From: Blastocatellia bacterium
GTDB taxonomy: Bacteria > Acidobacteriota > Blastocatellia > RBC074
NCBI GenBank assembly: GCA_016789725.1
Contig: JAEUQN010000012.1
Coordinates: 1 to 64,000 of the forward strand
DNA: 64,000 bases
Direction of reading: 5' to 3'
The notes beneath the pieces were generated by a model that did no database searches, was not told the origin of the DNA, and worked only from the letters and a program-made list of their open reading frames with translations. Position 1 is the stretch's first letter. Each line of letters opens with the position of its first letter. A program made the position numbers and the translations under genes. Below, piece after piece: positions 18,422-26,564 of the stretch.

Positions 18422-20005
18422 ATGACTGAGAACAACCCCTACGATCAGATTCCTTACACCAGTTATCCGTTCGCGCAAACGCATCCGAATCGGTTGGCGA
18501 CGTTGGCGAGGCTGCACAGCTTGCAGCCCACGCCCATTACGAACTGCCGTGTCTTGGAGGTTGGTTGCGGCGATGGCGCAAATCTGATTCCGATGGCATT
18601 GATGCTGCCGAACAGCCAGTTTGTGGGATTCGACCTGGCCGCAAAACCTGTCCAGCAGGGACAACAAATCATCGCTGATCTTGAACTCACAAACATCAAG
18701 CTGCTTCAGGCTGACTTGATGGAGTTTGAGGACGAACCCTTCGATTACATCATCACGCACGGTTTGTATGCCTGGGTTCCGCAGGTTGTGCAGGAGGGCT
18801 TGATGGCCCTGTGCGAACGATTGCTGACGCCGAACGGTGTTGCCTACATTAGCTACAACGCTTATCCCGGCTGCCACCTGCGCGAGATGACGCGTGAGAT
18901 GATGCTCTTTCATATTCGTGGCAACGACAACCCGCACGACCGCATGAATCAAGGCTTGTCGTTGCTGAAATTTATTCTCAGCCAGTATCCATCAGAGTCA
19001 AAAGCGCGCGAAGATTTGTATGGAGCTATCGTGTTTGAGCAATTCGATACGCTTGCGCGGCATCGGCATCGGGAACAGGTATATCACGACCACTTGGCCG
19101 AGTATTATCGGCCTGCCTATTTCTATCAATTTGCCGCACACGCGGCGCAGCACGGCATGCAATATCTGGCCGAGGCCACTTTCTCCGACATGCAGGATTA
19201 TCAATTTCCTCCCTCGGTGCGCGAATTACTGGCCCAGTTTGACGATGAGCATATCGTTCACCGCGAGCAATATCTGGATTTCCTCAAAGGCCGCTCGTTT
19301 CGACAGACCTTGTTATGCCGCGATGATCTCAAAGTGCAACGCGCGATCAAGGCTGAACAAATCAAGGCGTTTTATTTCTCTTCCGAGATTGAAACGATGT
19401 CGGCGCAACCGGATTTGTCGCCTCACGTGGTCGAGGCCTTTGAAGGCCCCAAAGGCGCACGGTTGCAAATTGATTTCCCCTTAGCCAAAGCAGCGTTGGT
19501 GATTTTGAAAGAATCGTGGCCGCGTCAATTCGATTGGGAAGAGTTGCAATCCGCAGCGGTCGCGCGCGTGATGGAATTTCAGCGCGAATCTGTCACCGCA
19601 GACGAACTGCAAGCTTTGACCGAAATCATGTTTGCCGCTTACGGTTCCGGCGTGATTCATCTGCATTCGCACCGCCCTGAAATGCAACTCCAGGTCACAA
19701 CGCATCCGGTGGCGAATCGTCTGGCACGTTGGCAGGCGCAACACGGTGCAGTTGTGACAAATGTGCTGCACGCCAGTGTGATTCTGGAAAATGAATTGAG
19801 CCAGCGACTGTTACAATTGATGGATGGCACGCGCGATCACGATGCGTTGAGAGCCGATTTGACGACAGCGATGGAAACTCGCCTGCCTCTCAAATTGAAC
19901 GAAGAAACCACGATTGAGGATCGCGCTGCGTTGCAGAAAATGATTACCGAAACGCTCGACGCGAACCTGCAAAGCTGTGCCCGGCTGGCCTTGTTGGTCG
20001 GATAA
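18422..20005 (+). CDS. Class I SAM methyltransferase with C-terminal regulatory domain, inside the T6SS locus
   Basis: A 527-residue protein. The N-terminal Rossmann-like methyltransferase domain (about 25-200) has motif I VLEVGCGDGANL at about 45-56, an acidic residue after strand 2 (FVGFD) and ITHGLYAWVP. The rest contains the methyltransferase regulatory region (PF10119-like; about 210-300, with REQVYHDHLAEYYRP) and a helical tail. The substrate is unknown. It lies between tssE and tssF and its stop is only 4 bp from the tssF start, so it is translationally linked to baseplate genes. It is not a core T6SS component. A role in modifying a baseplate or effector protein is inference. Confidence 0.9.
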   Translation: MTENNPYDQIPYTSYPFAQTHPNRLATLARLHSLQPTPITNCRVLEVGCGDGANLIPMALMLPNSQFVGFDLAAKPVQQGQQIIADLELTNIKLLQADLMEFEDEPFDYIITHGLYAWVPQVVQEGLMALCERLLTPNGVAYISYNAYPGCHLREMTREMMLFHIRGNDNPHDRMNQGLSLLKFILSQYPSESKAREDLYGAIVFEQFDTLARHRHREQVYHDHLAEYYRPAYFYQFAAHAAQHGMQYLAEATFSDMQDYQFPPSVRELLAQFDDEHIVHREQYLDFLKGRSFRQTLLCRDDLKVQRAIKAEQIKAFYFSSEIETMSAQPDLSPHVVEAFEGPKGARLQIDFPLAKAALVILKESWPRQFDWEELQSAAVARVMEFQRESVTADELQALTEIMFAAYGSGVIHLHSHRPEMQLQVTTHPVANRLARWQAQHGAVVTNVLHASVILENELSQRLLQLMDGTRDHDALRADLTTAMETRLPLKLNEETTIEDRAALQKMITETLDANLQSCARLALLVG

Positions 20006-20009
20006 AATT

Positions 20010-21866
20010 ATGCGTGACGAATTATTAGGGTATTACGAACGCGAATTGATTTTCCTGCGACAAATGGGCGCGGAGTTCGCCGAGAAATATCCAAAGATCG
20101 CTGGACGATTGTCGCTTGAACCGGACAAATGCGAAGACCCGCACGTGGAGCGGATGATCGAAGCGTTTGCCTTTTTGACGAGCCGCGTTCATCTGAAGAT
20201 TGACGACGAGTTTCCTGAAATTACGGAATCGCTGCTGAATGTCCTCTATCCGCATTACCTCGCGCCGATTCCTTCGATGTCTATCGCACAATTTGGCCTG
20301 GACCCACAGCAAGGAAAGCTGACGACGGGATACCAAATCGAACGGGGGACGACGCTTTATTCGCGTCCGGTGCAGGGCACGCCGTGTCGCTTTCGGAGCA
20401 GTTATCCCGTGACATTGTGGCCGATTGAAGTCGCTTCTGCCGCGCTCGAATCGCTTGATCCGGTGGGCGCGCGTGGCAAATGGTCAGACGCCGTTGTCCG
20501 CATCAATCTGCGCTGTTTGCACAATACCAAACTCAGCGAATTAAAAATCAAAACGGGCGAAACAGAAGTCGGTATTGCGTCGTTGCGCTTTTACCTGAAC
20601 GGCGAACCACAGCTTGTTTATCCGCTCTATGAATTGATCTTTAACGAACAGGCGCACATCACGAAAGTCGAATTGCGCGACAGCAAATCCCGCAAGACGA
20701 TTGAGTTGCCGCCGAGCGTCATTCAACCGGTTGGTTTTGCTGGCGATGAAGCTCTGCTTGAATATTCGCCGCGTTCGTTTCAGGGCTATCGGTTGCTGAC
20801 GGAATACTTCGCCTTTCCTGACAAGTTTTTATTCTTTGATGTGAACGGATTGGACCAGGCGGCGCGGGCCGGATTTGGGGAGCAAGTTGAAATTTTGCTA
20901 TACCTGAAAGATGTCACGCCGCCGCGCGCAAAAGTGGATGCAGGCACCTTCCAACTCGGCTGCACTCCGATCATCAATCTCTTCAAAAAAGTTGCCGAGC
21001 CGATCCAACTCACCCAACAACAGAACGAATACCACGTCATCCCCGACATTCATCGGCAATCTGTGACCGAAATTGCTTCGATTGATGCGGTGACAACGGT
21101 TGATCCGTACTTACAGCAATCGCGCGAATTCCAGCCCTTTTATTCGTATCGTCACGCGTATGAGCGCGAACAGCAGGGCGCGTTCTGGTATGCGTCGCGG
21201 CGACCTTCTCATCGAATGGAAGATGCTGGAACAGAGATTTATTTATCGCTGGTGGATTTGAATTTCAGCCCAAAAGTGCCTGCTGTCGAAACGATTACCT
21301 GCCACGTTACCTGCACCAATCGGGACCTGCCCGCGCGCTTACCGTTTGGCGGACGCGAAGGTGATTTTGAGGTCGAAAATGCCGGGCCGCTCGCGCGCGT
21401 AAAATGTTTGCGCAAACCGACCGAAACGCTGCGGCCACCGATGCGGCGCGGCGCGCATTGGCGTTTGATTTCGCATCTGTCGCTCAATCATTTGTCCATT
21501 GTCGAGGGCCAGCGCGCTGGAGACCCAGAGGCGTTGCGCGAAATCCTGATGCTCTATGACTTCATGGATTCATCCGCAACGCGCAAACAGATTTTAGGTC
21601 TGAGCAAAATCAACAGTCGTCGTGTTGTCCGTCAAACTGGTTCGCGCATCGGAACCGGCTTTGTGCGCGGCATCGAAACCACGATGGAATTTGATGAAAC
21701 GCAATTCGTTGGCAGTGGCGTGTTTTTGTTCGCGTCGGTGCTGGAACGATTTTTAGGTTTGTACGCCTCCGTGAACTCATTTACGCAACTGGTCGCCAAA
21801 AGCGAACAGCGTGAAGGAATCTTGAAAAAGTGGAAGCCACGAGCGGGCGAAATGAGCCTCTTGTAA
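20010..21866 (+). CDS. tssF: Type VI secretion baseplate subunit TssF
   Basis: A 618-residue protein of usual TssF length. It starts MRDELLGYYERELIFLRQMG, followed by FAEKYPKIAGRL, EDPHVERMIEAFAFLTSR and LLNVLYPHYLAPIPSM, all signature blocks of the VasA/ImpG family. The C-terminal part has GSRIGTGFVRGIETTMEFDE and GVFLFASVLERFLGLYAS. TssF forms wedges with TssE and TssG. The ATG at 20010 starts 4 bp after the methyltransferase stop codon; an earlier frame start at 19977 would overlap that gene and adds non-family residues. Confidence 0.95.
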   Translation: MRDELLGYYERELIFLRQMGAEFAEKYPKIAGRLSLEPDKCEDPHVERMIEAFAFLTSRVHLKIDDEFPEITESLLNVLYPHYLAPIPSMSIAQFGLDPQQGKLTTGYQIERGTTLYSRPVQGTPCRFRSSYPVTLWPIEVASAALESLDPVGARGKWSDAVVRINLRCLHNTKLSELKIKTGETEVGIASLRFYLNGEPQLVYPLYELIFNEQAHITKVELRDSKSRKTIELPPSVIQPVGFAGDEALLEYSPRSFQGYRLLTEYFAFPDKFLFFDVNGLDQAARAGFGEQVEILLYLKDVTPPRAKVDAGTFQLGCTPIINLFKKVAEPIQLTQQQNEYHVIPDIHRQSVTEIASIDAVTTVDPYLQQSREFQPFYSYRHAYEREQQGAFWYASRRPSHRMEDAGTEIYLSLVDLNFSPKVPAVETITCHVTCTNRDLPARLPFGGREGDFEVENAGPLARVKCLRKPTETLRPPMRRGAHWRLISHLSLNHLSIVEGQRAGDPEALREILMLYDFMDSSATRKQILGLSKINSRRVVRQTGSRIGTGFVRGIETTMEFDETQFVGSGVFLFASVLERFLGLYASVNSFTQLVAKSEQREGILKKWKPRAGEMSLL

Positions 21867-21871
21867 ATGAA

Positions 21872-22025
21872 ATCAAAAGGCAAAAGGCAAAAAGCAAAAG
21901 GTTGGCACTTTATTTTTCTCTTTGTTTTCCTGTGGTAACAACGATGGCTTTTAGAAATCCTAAAAATTATGGCTTGGGTTCCGAACAGACGTTTGCCCTT
22001 TGCCTTTTGCCTGTTGCCTTTTGAT
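21872..22025. repeat. Heptamer-based inverted repeat between tssF and tssG
   Basis: The left arm (21872-21901) is built from GGCAAAA heptamers. The right arm (21996-22025) is its reverse complement at 27 of 30 positions. The arms are separated by about 94 bp that show no gene. The right arm ends 12 bp before the tssG start, which lacks an obvious Shine-Dalgarno. Confidence 0.85.
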
Positions 22026-22037
22026 TTTCCCAGTTTT

Positions 22038-23072
22038 ATGTCTGAGTCCACTACAACTCAAAAACCGACTACTCTCGAAGACGTGCTCTTCGCAGAACCC
22101 TATCGGTTTGATTTCTTTCAGGCGGTGCGCTTATTGGAGCGCGTGTACGCTCTGCGCCGTCCGGTCGGACACGCCGCCGAACCTGCCCGCGAAGCCGTTC
22201 GCTTTCGCACGATGACGGGCTTGAATTTCCCGGCGAGTCAAATTTACGCTCTGCAACGCGAGAGCGATGACCCCGACCACCCCGCGCCGCCACAGATGAC
22301 CGTGGCCTTTATGGGGTTGACCGGGCCGTCGGGCGTGATGCCCCATGCTTACACCGAGTTGTTGATGGAACGGTTGCGCAACAAAGACCGGGCGATGATT
22401 GAGTTTTTGGATCAATTCAATCATCGCGTGCTGTCGCTGTTTTTTCGGGCGTGGGAAAAGTATCGCTTCCCGATTGGGGTCGAACGCGGACTGGATGATC
22501 GCTTCACCGAATTCCTCTTTGACATCGTTGGTTTAGGCACACGCGGCTTGCGCCATCGCTTCAGCTTTGCCGATGAAGGATTATTGAGTTACGGCGGGTT
22601 GATTGCGAACCAACCACATTCGGCAAGCGCGATGACAGGCATCCTGAGCGATTATTTCGGCGTCTCTGCGGAGATCGAACAATTCAAAGGGCAATGGCTC
22701 AAACTTGACCCCGAAAGCCTGTCCACGCTTGGTCGTGCGAATCATCAATTAGGCGTCAGCACTGTTGCGGGTGCGCGTGTGTGGGATCAGCAATCCAAGT
22801 TGCGGGTGCGCTTCGGACCGCTGAGCTTTGACAAATTCACAGCGTTTCTTCCCAACGGCACAGCTTATAAATCAGCGACCGAACTCACTCAGTTTTTTGC
22901 CGGGATGGAATTTGATTTCGACCTCCAGTTGGTGCTGCAAAAAGCTCAGGTTCCATTCTGCAAATTGTCCACGAAGTCCAAACCGGCGTTAGGTTGGACG
23001 ACGTGGTTGAAAACGAAACCCTTTCGTCAAGACGACACGCAAGTCGTTTTGCGCGCTGGTCACTCGGCGTAA
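22038..23072 (+). CDS. tssG: Type VI secretion baseplate subunit TssG
   Basis: A 344-residue VasB/ImpH-family protein. Signature blocks are YRFDFFQAVRLLER (about 22-35), VRFRTMTGLNFPAS (about 55-68), VAFMGLTGPSGVMPHAYTELL (about 92-112), FNHRVLSLFFRAWEKYRFP (about 130-148), and a C-terminal LGWTTWLK. The first 23 codons of the open frame from 21969 come from the right arm of the repeat and are excluded; the ATG at 22038 begins MSESTTTQ. It lacks a good ribosome-binding site, which could matter if the upstream hairpin affects translation. Confidence 0.93.
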   Translation: MSESTTTQKPTTLEDVLFAEPYRFDFFQAVRLLERVYALRRPVGHAAEPAREAVRFRTMTGLNFPASQIYALQRESDDPDHPAPPQMTVAFMGLTGPSGVMPHAYTELLMERLRNKDRAMIEFLDQFNHRVLSLFFRAWEKYRFPIGVERGLDDRFTEFLFDIVGLGTRGLRHRFSFADEGLLSYGGLIANQPHSASAMTGILSDYFGVSAEIEQFKGQWLKLDPESLSTLGRANHQLGVSTVAGARVWDQQSKLRVRFGPLSFDKFTAFLPNGTAYKSATELTQFFAGMEFDFDLQLVLQKAQVPFCKLSTKSKPALGWTTWLKTKPFRQDDTQVVLRAGHSA

Positions 23073-23151
23073 AGAACCGACATGTTTTGCGAAGCAATGC
23101 TCGTTCAAGATGACCAGTGAAAATTCGCAAATTTCAGAGGAGAAAAAGCGT

Positions 23152-24144
23152 ATGTTCAGAAAAACAACAGCATTCATCATCGCCGCAATTTTATTGGCTG
23201 GCATCAGTCTTACCACCAGCGCACAACAAAAGAAACGCATCGCCATTTTGGATTTTGATTATGCCACCGTGTACAGCGATGTTGGCTACATCTTCGGCTC
23301 CAACGTAGACGTGGGCAAAGGCATCGCCGATTTGCTGGTGACCAAATTGGTACAGGGCGGGCAATACAGTGTCATCGAACGCAAACAGCTCGACAAAATC
23401 ATTGCCGAACAAAATCTCGGTGCGAGCGGGCGCGTAGATGAAGCGACCGCCGCCCGCATTGGAAAAATCCTTGGCGTAGATGCGTTGATTATGGGCAGCA
23501 TTCACACGTTTGGCCGCGACGATAAAAATCGTGGTGGTGGCGGCGGTGTGAACGTTCCTGTTCCCGTCTTTGGTGGTGTTCGGGTTGGTTCCAAAAAAGC
23601 CAAGGCCATCGTCGGCATCAACTTTCGCCTGGTAGCGACTGACACTGCTGAAATCTTTTCTGCCGGAGACGCGCGCGGCGAATCCAAACGCGAAGGCGCA
23701 AGCATTCAAGCTTCCGGCGGTGTCAAAGGTGTCTACACTGACGGCGCACTCGGTATGAATTCCACCAACTTTGCCGAAACGATCATTGGCGAAGCTGTCT
23801 ACGATTGCGTCAATAAACTGGCGGCACAGTTGGAAGAGAAGGCCAACAATCTGCCTGCTCGCACGGCGGCAGCCGTGAAGACCGAAGGCGTAATTGCCGA
23901 TGTGGCTGGTTCGACCGTCATCATCAACATTGGTCGCAATGCAGGTTTGAAGAAAGGCGACCGCCTGGAAGTGAAACGCGTTGCCCGCGAAGTTAAAGAC
24001 CCGGACACCGGCAAAGTCATTCGCGTGGTGGCGGAGACCATCGGCGAAGTCGTCTTGACGGACGTGGATGATGCGAGTGCGGAAGGGAAGTTCACCGGGA
24101 GTGGTCCCGCGAAGATCAAGGATAAGGTGATGCCAATTCAATAA
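23152..24144 (+). CDS. CsgG-family secreted protein in the T6SS locus
   Basis: A 330-residue protein with an N-terminal signal peptide (about 1-24, FIIAAILLAGISL, cleavage near SAQQ). No Cys follows the signal, so it is not a lipoprotein. The CsgG-like fold starts RIAILDFDY, with LVTKLVQGGQYSVIERKQLDKIIAEQNLG (about 70-98) and ARIGKILGVDALIMGSIHTFG (about 110-130). A C-terminal beta domain (about 255-330) has VIINIGRNAGLKKGDRLEV, a feature of secreted CsgG-like lipoprotein families. AGAGGAGAAAAAGCGT precedes the ATG at 23152. It stands where many clusters carry accessory outer-membrane proteins. A link to the TssM complex is inference. Confidence 0.85.
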   Translation: MFRKTTAFIIAAILLAGISLTTSAQQKKRIAILDFDYATVYSDVGYIFGSNVDVGKGIADLLVTKLVQGGQYSVIERKQLDKIIAEQNLGASGRVDEATAARIGKILGVDALIMGSIHTFGRDDKNRGGGGGVNVPVPVFGGVRVGSKKAKAIVGINFRLVATDTAEIFSAGDARGESKREGASIQASGGVKGVYTDGALGMNSTNFAETIIGEAVYDCVNKLAAQLEEKANNLPARTAAAVKTEGVIADVAGSTVIINIGRNAGLKKGDRLEVKRVAREVKDPDTGKVIRVVAETIGEVVLTDVDDASAEGKFTGSGPAKIKDKVMPIQ

Positions 24145-24252
24145 AATATCGTCTGTAACACTTTTCGCCAGGAAATATCGCTTTTGAGATTAGATGCCAA
24201 ATCGTATTTGGTAAGTTCGGCAACTTAACTCATTCTGGAAAGGAATTACTCT

Positions 24253-25035
24253 ATGGCGACATTAATCCTCGCGGGTTCCGTCGGCACGGGCGGGCCGCAA
24301 AATGGAAAACCACATAACGATCCGGCAGATGTGGCAAAGGTGCGAGCACGTCTCACCGAACTTGGCTTTCAATGGGTGAGCGGAATTACGACGGGAACCG
24401 ATAAAGAATTCATTCGCACCATTAAATTGTTTCAGTCCATTTACAAAGGGAAAGGGCAGGCGGACGAAGGCGACGGACGCATTGACCTTCACGGTACAAC
24501 ACATCGTTGGTTGGCAGCGCAAAACGCTCCCGGCTGGGTAAAGGTGGGCAGTGAAGGGTATGGCTGGAAATTTACGACCCCCTTAGCCCACGGCGATGAC
24601 AATGGCGGATACACCACGACGTGGATGGCCGACCGCATTCGCTGGGCCGCCTTTGAATACGCAACGACGGCATTCTTTTCAGTCGAAAATGCTCCGCCGC
24701 TCTGGATTCGGGATTGTTCACCCGATAAGGGCGGCAATGCCATCGGCCACAAAAGCCACGAAACGGGTTTGGACGTAGATATGCGATTGCCATTGCTGCC
24801 GCCGTATACCGACAAATGGGATCGGTTAGAAGGGAAAGAGTACAGCGTGAAATTCCATTACGATGCGGCGCTCGCACAACTCAAAGCGATTCGCTCGATG
24901 ATGGAACCGAAACTGGTTCTCTTCAATGATCCCCGGTGCATCAAACAGGGATTATGTACGCACGAAGCCAACCACGGCAATCACTATCACATTCGCATCA
25001 AACCGCCGACCCGCGTGGAAGGAATTTATAAGTGA
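24253..25035 (+). CDS. Peptidoglycan-binding plus MepA-like murein endopeptidase; probable T6SS effector
   Basis: A 260-residue protein without a signal peptide. The N-terminal part (about 20-95) resembles a peptidoglycan-binding helical bundle (DVAKVRARLTELGF...IRTIKLFQ). The C-terminal part has the LAS-type zinc peptidase signature: GHKSHETGLDVDM (H166, H169, D176; H169 and D176 fit the HxxxxxxD ligand pair) and a late HGNHYHIRI (H244/H246), as in penicillin-insensitive murein endopeptidase MepA. Such enzymes cut D-Ala-meso-DAP cross-links. The lack of an export signal, the location between T6SS core genes and the cell-wall target point to a T6SS-delivered effector. No obvious cognate immunity gene lies next to it. 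Confidence 0.85.
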   Translation: MATLILAGSVGTGGPQNGKPHNDPADVAKVRARLTELGFQWVSGITTGTDKEFIRTIKLFQSIYKGKGQADEGDGRIDLHGTTHRWLAAQNAPGWVKVGSEGYGWKFTTPLAHGDDNGGYTTTWMADRIRWAAFEYATTAFFSVENAPPLWIRDCSPDKGGNAIGHKSHETGLDVDMRLPLLPPYTDKWDRLEGKEYSVKFHYDAALAQLKAIRSMMEPKLVLFNDPRCIKQGLCTHEANHGNHYHIRIKPPTRVEGIYK

Positions 25036-25055
25036 CTCCCTTGATGGAGGTCGTT

Positions 25056-26369
25056 ATGAGCGCACTAAAGGGACAGAAATATATGCGACAAAAAAATCGC
25101 TTTACGGGGCTTTTCTTTCAGGTGTTGGTGGTCGTTGCGGTGATTGGTGGCAGTGTCAAGGCGCAACCAAGTAGCCGTGACAACCCGCTTCCGCTCCTGC
25201 AAAACGAATTGAAAGGCAATATCGCACCGAACGTGCCGATCAATCGCTTCTATGCGTTTGAAGCGGGGCCGGGCGATGTGTCATTTTCGCTCGAAGTCAA
25301 AACCAATGAGCAATGGGCCAACATCGGTGTTGAGATGTTGGATAGGGATGGACAAGCTCTCATCAAATTTGATGCGTCATCGAGCGGTGACAAGAAAGAC
25401 GCCAAGCTGCGATTGGAACAACGACAAGTCGTGACGATGCGTGTTTTTGGCCCGCGCAATAATCAAAGCGGTTTCTTCACCCTCAAGCTCAAAGGGCCAG
25501 TGTTTTTCAATAAAACGCTGGCCTCAAATACCACTCCACCAAAACTTAACGAACCGGCTCTCCCCAGCAACAATGCACTGCCGGTCGAAAAGAAACCAGA
25601 CGCGACAACCCCGACAACCGCGCGCAGCGATGGCAACGCCACTGTCACAACGAATCCAAATGTCACCTCAAGCGGAGTCAACGAAATCAGTACGAATGAG
25701 CGCGTAGCCTTAGTCATCGGCAATAGCAATTATCAGGTTGGTCCGCTGGCAAATCCGGCGAACGATGCCAAGGCGATGGCGCAATCGTTGCGCGATTCAG
25801 GCTTTGACGTGATGCAGTATACGAATCTGAACAAACGCGATTTTGAAGAAAGTCTGCGCGCGTTCGGCAGCAAGGTTCCGCGCGGCGGCGTGGCGTTGTT
25901 TTACTTTGCTGGTCATGGCGTTCAGGTCAAAGGCGTGAATTTTCTGTTGCCGGTTGGCGCGCGCATTGAAAAGGAAGGCGACATCGAATTTGAAGCTGTA
26001 GACGCCGGGCGGATTATGAACGAACTGGAGTCAGCCGGATCGCGCCTGAACATCGTGATTCTGGATGCCTGTCGCAATAATCCGTTTGCTCAACGCGTGC
26101 GTTCATTGCAACGCGGACTGGCGGTCATCAGTGCGCCGAGCGGAACGGTCGTGGCCTATGCGACCGGCCCCGGCGAAGTGGCGAGCGATGGCGATGGCAA
26201 CAATGGTTTGTATACGCAGGAATTGCTGCGAAATATGCGCGAACCAAATTTGAGAATTGAAGATGTGCTCAAACGCACGCGCATTTCGGTCAAGGAAAAA
26301 ACCAACGGCCAACAAGTGCCGTGGGAAAACACATCGCTGGATGGCGATTTTTATTTTCGGAAACAGTAA
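25056..26369 (+). CDS. Bacterial caspase-like (C14) protein with N-terminal beta domain
   Basis: A 437-residue protein with a hydrophobic N-terminal segment (about 15-40) that looks like a signal peptide, a beta-rich region (about 45-145) resembling a pre-peptidase domain, a Thr/Asn/Pro linker and a C14 caspase domain (about 215-437). The domain begins ERVALVIGNSNY, carries FYFAGHGVQ with catalytic His at about 287 and ILDACRNNPF with Cys at about 339, and ends WENTSLDGDFYF. The ATG at 25056 is chosen because GGAGG at 25046-25050 precedes it. It begins 20 bp after the murein endopeptidase gene and precedes tssH, so it belongs to the T6SS transcription unit. Its job there is unknown. Confidence 0.9.
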   Translation: MSALKGQKYMRQKNRFTGLFFQVLVVVAVIGGSVKAQPSSRDNPLPLLQNELKGNIAPNVPINRFYAFEAGPGDVSFSLEVKTNEQWANIGVEMLDRDGQALIKFDASSSGDKKDAKLRLEQRQVVTMRVFGPRNNQSGFFTLKLKGPVFFNKTLASNTTPPKLNEPALPSNNALPVEKKPDATTPTTARSDGNATVTTNPNVTSSGVNEISTNERVALVIGNSNYQVGPLANPANDAKAMAQSLRDSGFDVMQYTNLNKRDFEESLRAFGSKVPRGGVALFYFAGHGVQVKGVNFLLPVGARIEKEGDIEFEAVDAGRIMNELESAGSRLNIVILDACRNNPFAQRVRSLQRGLAVISAPSGTVVAYATGPGEVASDGDGNNGLYTQELLRNMREPNLRIEDVLKRTRISVKEKTNGQQVPWENTSLDGDFYFRKQ

Positions 26370-26381
26370 GTCAAATAACCA

Positions 26382-26520
26382 ACCACTGGGAACACCGGGA
26401 CACAGGGAAGAAAAATAGGAATAATGAGATGAATTTTGAAAGCGCGAGTGAGGTTGGCTTATCAAGCAAGACGCGATTATCCCTGTAATTTCTCCCCGTG
26501 TCCCCCGTGTTCCCAGTGGT
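26382..26520. repeat. Inverted-repeat element between the caspase gene and tssH
   Basis: The left arm 26382-26411 starts ACCACTGGGAACACC and the right arm 26491-26520 ends GGTGTTCCCAGTGGT-like. The arms are complementary at roughly 27 of 30 positions with a one-base gap. About 79 bp of unremarkable sequence lies between them. Confidence 0.85.
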
Positions 26521-26564
26521 AAATTGAAAAATCATGCCCCTCAAATTAACCCGGAGAGAATCTG

